Part shown: piece after piece, positions 4,800 to 10,284 of the stretch
How positions within the stretch are numbered: the first letter of the stretch is position 1
Layout of the letters: every line of letters begins with the position of its first letter
Origin: an uncultured Armatimonadota bacterium
GTDB lineage: Bacteria > Armatimonadota > UBA5829 > DTJY01
NCBI GenBank assembly: GCA_937875395.1
Contig: CALNCU010000197.1
Location: 1-10,284, forward strand
DNA: 10,284 nt
Direction: 5' to 3'
Made by a program: the position numbers and the translations under genes
Notes under the pieces: generated by a model
Database searches by the model: none
What the model was told of the DNA's origin: nothing
The model's input: only the letters and a program-made list of their open reading frames with translations

Positions 4800-6506
4800 T
4801 TGCAACATAAGAATAAAACTCTTCTCTTCCTTCCTGTTCTTCTGCTGGCATTAATTGCAACCTGCGCCCGCGGAGCAGAGATTAAAGTTGTTATAGACAG
4901 CAAACCTGTAGATTTAACCTCTCCGCCTTCCATTCAGAACGGAGTGCTTTTTGTTCCTGTCTCCGTACTGAAACATATGGGCGCAGATGCAAAACCGCGT
5001 GGGAACACTCGTGGAAACACCCAGCAGATAGAGATCACCACGGCAGAGAAGGCGCGCATCTACGCAGATGCCAGAAAAACAGGAAGCCAACTCATGATCC
5101 CCGCTATGGAAGTCCTCCCAAAAATGGGAGCCATCGCCGCCTGGGATAATCTTACAGATATTCTAAGCATCCGCGCCAAGCTAACCGGCATAGAATTCAA
5201 CGGTTCTGAACTTGTTGTAAATACATCATATCCGGTCACCTACAACGTTGCATGGTGGAAATCTGCAAACCGGCTTATAATAGATATAAAAGGCTCGCAG
5301 ATGAGGTACCGGAACTGGGAATGCCCCATAAAATCCACCGGAGTAAGAATACGCACAGGCACCCATGACAGCGGCGAAACCACTAGAATTGTAATGGATA
5401 TGCCCGGCCCCACCGAATATAGAATAAAGAGTGAGAGCAAGACAAACGAGATAAGAATAGCTATGGGACAGAACCTTCCGGCAGAGGCGCCAAAGACTCC
5501 TGTAATCACCCGCAACCCCAACCCGGTAGAGACCATCTCACAGGCGCCGCCCGTAGAGACCATAGAGCCGGAGACTCCCCCGGCTGATATTACAGACATA
5601 ACCGTAAAACCTGTAAACTCCAGAACAACAGATATAATCATCACGGCCGATAGAAGGGTAGATTCAGACCAGATTGAAACATTCATGCTCCGGAAGCCGG
5701 AACGCCTGGTGTTAGACATTCCAAACGCCAACATTGCAAAACAGCTTAGTAATATAAATGTAAACAGCGGCGTATTAAAGAGCATAAGAACCGCCCCAAA
5801 AGATGACGGCTCGGTACGCATAGTCCTTGATCTTGAAAGAATCACAGGATACAGCATAGATAATGAGAGCGGCGCCAACCGGCTCATAATGCGGCTGGAA
5901 CTGCCCAAAAACGCCGGCGGCAAGCTCTCCCAAAAAATAATAGTTATAGACCCGGGCCACGGCGGGGCGCAACCCGGCGCCATAGGGCTTAGCGGTGAAC
6001 CGGAGAAAAACTATACCCTTGCCATTGCCACGCAAGTGCAAAAAGCCTTTGCAAACGCCGGAGCCTGCGCATTTCTTACCAGAAAATCAGATGTCACCCT
6101 GGGGCTGGGAGAACGAGTGCAGATTGCAAAGCGCCACCTGGCGGACTTTTTTGTAAGCATACACATAAACTCCTGCCAGATAAAGGGTGCATTAAGCGGG
6201 CTGGAAACCTTCTACCATGGAAAGGAAACAAGCGGCAGGCTCCTTGCAAACTGCGTCCAGACAGAGGTAGCAGGAACGGTAGACCTGGTAGACAGATCGG
6301 TAAAATCCGACTACAGAATAGCCCCAAATGCCGGTTTCAAGGTACTGCGTGATTCGGCAGCATCCGATATCCCCGCCATCCTTGTAGAAGTTGGATTCAT
6401 AAACCATCCAGACGATGCGGCCAATCTTCAAGACACATCTTTCCAGCAAAAAGTAGCAGAATCAATAGTCAGAGGTGTCAAGCTATACGTGGAGGGCTCC
6501 AAATGA
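4800..6506 (+). CDS. N-acetylmuramoyl-L-alanine amidase with stalk and two AMIN domains
   Basis: This exported zinc enzyme cleaves the bond between N-acetylmuramic acid and L-alanine in peptidoglycan, as in daughter-cell separation or wall turnover. A signal peptide covers about residues 1-26 (hydrophobic LLFLPVLLLALIATC). It is followed by a copper-amine-oxidase-like stalk domain (about 27-120), a first AMIN domain (about 128-222), a proline-rich linker, a second AMIN domain (about 263-370) and a C-terminal Amidase_3 domain (about 376-566). Zinc ligands are visible as the His of IDPGHGG (about 386), the Glu of EPEKNY (about 402) and the His of SIHIN (about 453). The catalytic Glu is in LVEVGF (about 529). 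The start is TTG at 4800, seven bases after AAGGT, and the signal peptide supports it. It overlaps the next gene by four bases (ATGA). Confidence 0.93.
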   Translation: MQHKNKTLLFLPVLLLALIATCARGAEIKVVIDSKPVDLTSPPSIQNGVLFVPVSVLKHMGADAKPRGNTRGNTQQIEITTAEKARIYADARKTGSQLMIPAMEVLPKMGAIAAWDNLTDILSIRAKLTGIEFNGSELVVNTSYPVTYNVAWWKSANRLIIDIKGSQMRYRNWECPIKSTGVRIRTGTHDSGETTRIVMDMPGPTEYRIKSESKTNEIRIAMGQNLPAEAPKTPVITRNPNPVETISQAPPVETIEPETPPADITDITVKPVNSRTTDIIITADRRVDSDQIETFMLRKPERLVLDIPNANIAKQLSNINVNSGVLKSIRTAPKDDGSVRIVLDLERITGYSIDNESGANRLIMRLELPKNAGGKLSQKIIVIDPGHGGAQPGAIGLSGEPEKNYTLAIATQVQKAFANAGACAFLTRKSDVTLGLGERVQIAKRHLADFFVSIHINSCQIKGALSGLETFYHGKETSGRLLANCVQTEVAGTVDLVDRSVKSDYRIAPNAGFKVLRDSAASDIPAILVEVGFINHPDDAANLQDTSFQQKVAESIVRGVKLYVEGSK

Positions 6507-7066
6507 AAAAAGGAATAACAGCAATATTAATAATACTGGTGGCAGGCATAGCAGCCGCACTATATTTTTCAAAAGAGAGACCGCAGCCCGTGCCGGTGCC
6601 GGTAACAATAACCCCCGGCAGCCCCAAAGTTGAAAAACCGGCAAAGCCGGAAAAACAGGTAACCATCTATCATATATCCATAGAAAAAGACCGGGCGGTG
6701 CTGCAACCCGCCTCAGTCACAGTTCCACCACAAGAAAACCCCGTAGAGAGCGCATTAAAAATGCTCTTTATGCAGGGAGACAAGCCCTTGGCGGCGAACC
6801 CTATACCAAAGGGCACCCGCCTGCTTGCGCTAAAGATAAAAGATAATCTGGCAACAATAAATCTTAACCGTAAGTTCCAGGAAAACTTTCAGGGCGGCAC
6901 GGAAGGCGAAGGCCTGACCATAGGGGCCATCTGCCGCACGCTTGCGCAGTTCCCCAAAATTAAACGGGTACAAATACTTGTAGAAGGCGAAAAAATAGAT
7001 ACGCTTGGAAACATAGATCTCTCTGAGCCGCTTGATGTAAGATCTAACTTTGGTGGTGATAATTAA
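6503..7066 (+). CDS. GerMN-domain membrane-anchored protein
   Basis: The 187-residue protein has an N-terminal membrane anchor (ITAILIILVAGIAAALYF, residues 5-22), a proline-rich linker (about 28-52) and a GerMN domain (about 70-183). The domain is recognised by NPVESALKMLF, PIPKGTRLLALKIKDNLATINLN and FPKIKRVQILVEGEKIDTLGNIDLSEPL. GerM of Bacillus works in sporulation and germination cell-wall remodelling, and the domain also occurs with amidases and in non-sporulating bacteria. It starts inside the stop of the amidase gene, so the two are translationally coupled and probably act together at the cell envelope. In Bacillus gerM likewise adjoins a glutamate racemase gene and rph. The sequence does not show that this host forms spores. 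Confidence 0.85.
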   Translation: MKKGITAILIILVAGIAAALYFSKERPQPVPVPVTITPGSPKVEKPAKPEKQVTIYHISIEKDRAVLQPASVTVPPQENPVESALKMLFMQGDKPLAANPIPKGTRLLALKIKDNLATINLNRKFQENFQGGTEGEGLTIGAICRTLAQFPKIKRVQILVEGEKIDTLGNIDLSEPLDVRSNFGGDN

Positions 7067-7068
7067 CA

Positions 7069-7932
7069 GTGAACAGACCGATAGGCATTTTTGATTCGGG
7101 CCTGGGCGGATTAACAGTTGCAAGACGCATAATAGAAAGACTTCCGCAAGAAAGCATATCATACGTAGGAGACGAAGCGCATATCCCTTACGGAGAGAAA
7201 TCCCCGGAAGAGATACAAAACTTTGCCCTTGGGATAACAAATTTCCTGCTTGAGCAAAACGCCAAGCTTGTGATAATGGCATGTAACATGTCATCTGCCA
7301 CAGCGCTCCGTGTTGCCCGTGCGCACTTTCCCCAGGCTCCCATAATCGGCGTCATAGAGGCCGGGGCGCGCGCTGCGGCAAAGGAGGCATCCGGTGCGCC
7401 CGTGGGGGTGTTGGCCACCACGGGAACCGTGCGTACCCTTGCCTACACCAAAGCACTTGGCAAACTAAGGCCGGAGATTACGGTCTGCGAGCAGGCCTGT
7501 CCAAAGTTTGTGCCCATAGTAGAATCCGGCAGATGGAACTCTGATGAGGCTAAGGAAACCGTGCGCGGGTACGTGGAACCGCTCATCAAAAAAGGCTGCC
7601 GCACGCTGGTGCTGGGATGCACCCACTACCCTTTCCTGAAAGATCTGATTGCGGGTGCGGCAGGCCCGGAAGTAGCAATTATAGACCCATCCGAAGAGAC
7701 GGCGGCAGAGGCAGAGGAGATTCTTGCAGAGGCGGGAATGCTTAATCCGCCTCACGCAGAACCGGTATACCAATACTGCACCAGCGATTCGCCCGAGCAG
7801 TTTACAGAGTTAGGCGGAAGATTTATGGGTAACACCATAAGCAATGCACGCAAGATTACCTGGGGCAAGGAATTAGGAGCAATAGAATGCAGAGATGTGA
7901 CGGCAGGACAGCGGGCCAGATCCGCCCTGTAA
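7069..7932 (+). CDS. murI: Glutamate racemase
   Basis: MurI converts L- to D-glutamate for peptidoglycan precursors in the cytoplasm. The 287-residue protein has the family signatures IGIFDSGLGGLTV (residues 5-17, with Asp9-Ser10), the first catalytic cysteine in MACNMSSA (Cys72) and the second in LGCTHYPFL (Cys184, His186). Two positions differ from the common pattern. The usual CNT is CNM at residues 72-74, and the usual GDTARxPYG is GDEAHIPYG at 34-42. The start is GTG at 7069 with GGTGGTGAT upstream, only two bases after the GerMN gene. Its 3' end overlaps the RNase PH gene by 46 bases. Both catalytic cysteines are present, so activity is expected. Confidence 0.93.
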   Translation: MNRPIGIFDSGLGGLTVARRIIERLPQESISYVGDEAHIPYGEKSPEEIQNFALGITNFLLEQNAKLVIMACNMSSATALRVARAHFPQAPIIGVIEAGARAAAKEASGAPVGVLATTGTVRTLAYTKALGKLRPEITVCEQACPKFVPIVESGRWNSDEAKETVRGYVEPLIKKGCRTLVLGCTHYPFLKDLIAGAAGPEVAIIDPSEETAAEAEEILAEAGMLNPPHAEPVYQYCTSDSPEQFTELGGRFMGNTISNARKITWGKELGAIECRDVTAGQRARSAL

Positions 7933-8615
7933 AAATTACCAGAGGATTTGTAAGCTATGCAGAAGGATCATGCCTTATAGAAATAGGCGAAACCCGGGTT
8001 ATATGCACGGCCTCTGTAGAAGAAAAAGTCCCCATCTTCCTTAAAAACAGCGGCAAGGGATGGGTAACGGCAGAGTATGGAATGATTCCCAGGGCCTGCC
8101 GCACCCGCAACCAGCGCGAAGTTACAAAAGGCCAGCCGGGCGGCCGTACCATGGAGATCCAGCGGCTTATAGGACGATCTCTGCGCTCCGTGTTTGATAT
8201 GGATTCCATAGGCGAACGCACCATCTGGCTGGACTGCGATGTAATCCAGGCCGACGGCGGCACCAGAACCGCCGCCATGACCGGAGCCTTTGTGGCGCTG
8301 GCAGAAGCTGGAGACTGGCTTAGAAGAGAAGCCCGGCTCCGCAGGAATCCCATAACAGATCAGCTGGCCGCTATAAGCGTAGGCATAGTAAGCGGCGAAA
8401 TACTGCTTGATCTCTGCTACGAAGAAGATTCCACAGCCTCCGTAGACATGAACGTTGCAATGACCGGAAGCGGCAAGCTGGTAGAGGTTCAGGGCACGGC
8501 GGAGGGCATGCCATTCAGCCGTGAGAAGATGAACAAAATGCTTGATATGGCGCAAGAAGGGATCAACAAACTCTTTATAGCCCAAAAACAGGCACTCGAT
8601 GGTATTCTCTACTAA
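7887..8615 (+). CDS. rph: Ribonuclease PH
   Basis: RNase PH is a phosphate-dependent 3'-5' exoribonuclease that trims tRNA precursors and can add nucleotides in reverse. The 242 residues match the family along the whole length: DGRTAGQIRPV (5-15), GWVTAEYGMIPRACRTRNQRE (58-78), the phosphate-binding GRTMEIQRLIGRSLR (86-100, with Arg87), LDCDVIQADGGTRTAAMTGA and the acidic pair in CYEEDSTASVDMN (about 180 and 186). ATG at 7887 is confirmed by the canonical N-terminus and by AGGAG eight bases upstream, so the 46-base overlap with murI is real. The same reading frame continues past its TAA stop into the oxidoreductase gene. Confidence 0.96.
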   Translation: MQRCDGRTAGQIRPVKITRGFVSYAEGSCLIEIGETRVICTASVEEKVPIFLKNSGKGWVTAEYGMIPRACRTRNQREVTKGQPGGRTMEIQRLIGRSLRSVFDMDSIGERTIWLDCDVIQADGGTRTAAMTGAFVALAEAGDWLRREARLRRNPITDQLAAISVGIVSGEILLDLCYEEDSTASVDMNVAMTGSGKLVEVQGTAEGMPFSREKMNKMLDMAQEGINKLFIAQKQALDGILY

Positions 8616-8639
8616 AAGCAAACCCCTACCGGATATCAA

Positions 8640-8654
8640 GGAGGCAATCCCATA
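8640..8654 (+). promoter_or_regulatory. Ribosome binding site placed for an ATA start codon
   Basis: GGAGG at 8640-8644 is followed after seven bases by ATA (8652-8654), which opens the oxidoreductase frame. Between the rph stop (8613-8615) and the first standard start (GTG, 8685) the frame has no ATG, GTG, TTG or CTG. The GTG itself has no ribosome site upstream. Confidence 0.6.
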
Positions 8655-9839
8655 AGCAACAGAGTATTTGATAAAGAATATGATGTGCTTGTTGCCGGTG
8701 GAGGGGTGGCAGGAGTTGCAGCCGCCCTGGAATCCGCACGCGCAGGTTTAAAAACGGCGCTGATTGAAAAGACAATCACTCCCGGAGGGCTTGCAACCAC
8801 CGGGCTCATAAACATCTACCTCCCCCTCTGCGACGGTCAGGGGAGGCAGGTGACATACGGTATATCGGAAGAACTGCTCCACCTGTCCGTAAAATACGGC
8901 CCCGGAAATGTGCCCGTCGATTGGGCACATCGCCAGAGCACATCCCGTCTCTACGCACCGTTTTCGCCCGCCTCCTTTATACTTGCAATGGACGAGGCGC
9001 TCACATCATCCGGCGTAGATATCTGGCTGGACACATTGGCCTGCTCCCCCGTGATGGACGGCAGCAGGATAACCGGAATAGAAGTAGAGAATAAGAGCGG
9101 GCGCATCTGCATATGGGCAAAATGCATAGTAGATGCCACCGGAGACGCAGATATCGCCTTCCGCGCGGGCGCTCCCTGCACGGAAGCGGATAACTGGCTC
9201 TCCATCTGGGCCATAGGCATATCTGCAGAGCAGATGGAAGGAACATCAGGACTGGAACTCCTGGACATGTACCGTTTGGGCGGAGACAATGCCGGAATAA
9301 ACGTGCCCCAAAACAGCCAAAAATACTCCGGCACCAGCGGCAGAGAGGTAAGCCGGTTCGTGCTTGAAGGGCGAAGGCTTCTCCTAGAGCATTACAAGGG
9401 CAGACAGGAATCCCAGGGGCGCAACGAGTCCTTCCCAGTAACACTTCCCGGAATGGCGCAGTTTAGAACCACAAGATGCATAAAGGGCGAGTACACACTA
9501 AAAGAATACCAGCAAGACAGGCGCTTTGAAGATTCCATCGGCCTTGTTGCAGACTGGCGAAAACCCGGATATATATGGGAAATCCCCTACAGGTCTCTCA
9601 TCCCACAAGATATCCAGGGGCTGCTTGCGGCAGGGCGGTGCATCTCCTCAACAGGTGACGCCTGGGAGGTAACGCGAGTCATCCCCGCAGCAGCATTTAC
9701 GGGTCAGGTAGCCGGAATCGCCGCCACCCTCTCCGCAAAAAGCGGCGTCACGCCGGATGCCCTTGACCCAGCGGACATACAGAAAGAACTCGCGGGCAAA
9801 AGAATTCCCCTGCATATAGAGGATATCAATCAACCATGA
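8652..9839 (+). CDS. FAD-dependent oxidoreductase (FAD_oxidored family), probable ATA start
   Basis: The N-terminus contains a dinucleotide-binding fold: EYDVLVAGGGVAGVAAALESARAG, with GGGVAG at residues 16-21, then TALIEK at the end of the second strand and a PGGLATTG segment. The C-terminus has the second FAD contact, QGLLAAGRCISSTGDAWEVTRVIPAAAFTGQVAG, typical of the FAD_oxidored family (PF12831). The substrate is unknown. From ATA at 8652 the protein has 395 residues. Starting at GTG 8685 would remove half of the first beta strand and has no Shine-Dalgarno site. The gene overlaps the next one by ATGA. It sits between rph and the RdgB-type gene, which are neighbours in many bacteria, so it looks like an insertion into a conserved pair. 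Confidence 0.85.
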   Translation: MSNRVFDKEYDVLVAGGGVAGVAAALESARAGLKTALIEKTITPGGLATTGLINIYLPLCDGQGRQVTYGISEELLHLSVKYGPGNVPVDWAHRQSTSRLYAPFSPASFILAMDEALTSSGVDIWLDTLACSPVMDGSRITGIEVENKSGRICIWAKCIVDATGDADIAFRAGAPCTEADNWLSIWAIGISAEQMEGTSGLELLDMYRLGGDNAGINVPQNSQKYSGTSGREVSRFVLEGRRLLLEHYKGRQESQGRNESFPVTLPGMAQFRTTRCIKGEYTLKEYQQDRRFEDSIGLVADWRKPGYIWEIPYRSLIPQDIQGLLAAGRCISSTGDAWEVTRVIPAAAFTGQVAGIAATLSAKSGVTPDALDPADIQKELAGKRIPLHIEDINQP

Positions 9840-10284
9840 AGATAGTGCTGGCAACAAAGAACACCCACAAGGTAGAAGAAATAAAGGTCATGCTCTCCGG
9901 ACTGCCTTTAGAGATAATGTCGCTTGCAGATTTCCCGGAGATACCGGAAGTGGAAGAGACGGGCACCACGTTTGCAGAAAATGCCTCCATCAAAGCCAGC
10001 GCCGTATCAGATGCCACCGGCCTTGTTGCCCTTGCAGATGATTCTGGGCTTGAGGTGGACGCCCTTGGCGGCGACCCCGGCGTCTACTCAAACAGATTTG
10101 CCGGAACGGGAGCCACGGACCGGGACAAATACATGCGGATAGTAAAACTATTGGCAGATATCCCGGAGCCAAAAAGAGGCGCCAGGTTCCGCGCCGCAGT
10201 AGCCATAGCCACCCCGGACGGAGATATCTACGTAGTAGAAGGCAAGGTAGAAGGCTTGATTGCCCATGAGCCAAAAGGCGAAGG
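9836..10284 (+). CDS. rdgB: RdgB/HAM1-type non-canonical purine NTP pyrophosphatase (partial at right edge)
   Basis: The enzyme hydrolyses ITP, dITP and XTP to monophosphates and so keeps deaminated purines out of DNA and RNA. The first 149 residues show LATKNTHKVEEI (5-16), ETGTTFAENASIKA (41-54), ADDSGLEVDALGGDPGVYSNRFAG (67-90, with the catalytic Asp in ADDSG) and the beginning of the C-terminal motif (HEPKGEG). The window ends before the GFGYDP segment. ATG at 9836 overlaps the oxidoreductase stop by four bases, so translation is coupled. The equivalent Bacillus gene, ysnA, also lies downstream of rph, which supports the assignment. Confidence 0.95.
   Translation, partial: MKIVLATKNTHKVEEIKVMLSGLPLEIMSLADFPEIPEVEETGTTFAENASIKASAVSDATGLVALADDSGLEVDALGGDPGVYSNRFAGTGATDRDKYMRIVKLLADIPEPKRGARFRAAVAIATPDGDIYVVEGKVEGLIAHEPKGE

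Noticed and set aside
5240..5983. 247-residue minus-strand frame inside the amidase gene
   Set aside because: It is a hydrophobic antisense shadow of the AMIN-domain region. The plus strand has full domain support.

Overview
The window joins two blocks. On the left (about 1-4673) is a phage-derived element. On the right (about 4731-10284) is a chromosomal housekeeping operon, all on the plus strand. The right block contains an AMIN-domain N-acetylmuramoyl-L-alanine amidase, a GerMN-domain lipoprotein-like protein, glutamate racemase, RNase PH, an FAD oxidoreductase and an RdgB-type nucleotide pyrophosphatase. The cluster resembles the racE-gerM-rph-ysnA neighbourhood of Bacillus. That points to a Firmicutes-like or other stalk/AMIN-domain-rich lineage such as Armatimonadota. 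Base composition is moderate GC with heavy use of ATA isoleucine codons. I cannot name the host more closely.

The phage block is built around a divergent genetic switch at 3677-3840. Rightward genes are an XRE-type repressor followed by an ImmA/IrrE metallopeptidase, the usual repressor/anti-repressor pair. Leftward genes, from a near-consensus TTGACA-N17-TATACT promoter, are an unknown 142-residue coiled protein, a 55-residue GTG-started protein, a D12-class adenine methyltransferase relative, a sigma-region-4-like regulator, a small unknown protein, a small-terminase-like protein and a terminase large subunit that runs off the left edge. Three copies of one operator (TGAMAACC-N4-GGTTGTCA, third copy looser) sit on the two promoters. 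An intrinsic terminator separates the two first leftward genes from the rest.

The order repressor/ImmA, then sigma-like factor, then terminase small and large subunits is that of the PBSX element of Bacillus subtilis. Within the window there is no integrase, transposase or replication gene, and the ImmA gene abuts the host amidase operon. This suggests a domesticated, PBSX-like or gene-transfer-agent-like element. The far left end is not visible, so this is an inference.

The most unusual individual signals are: a methyltransferase homologue that has lost its catalytic DPPY motif; an FAD oxidoreductase whose only start consistent with its Shine-Dalgarno site and its fold is an ATA codon; the three-operator switch; and a hairpin before the small terminase gene whose loop reads like the 16S rRNA anti-Shine-Dalgarno tail.
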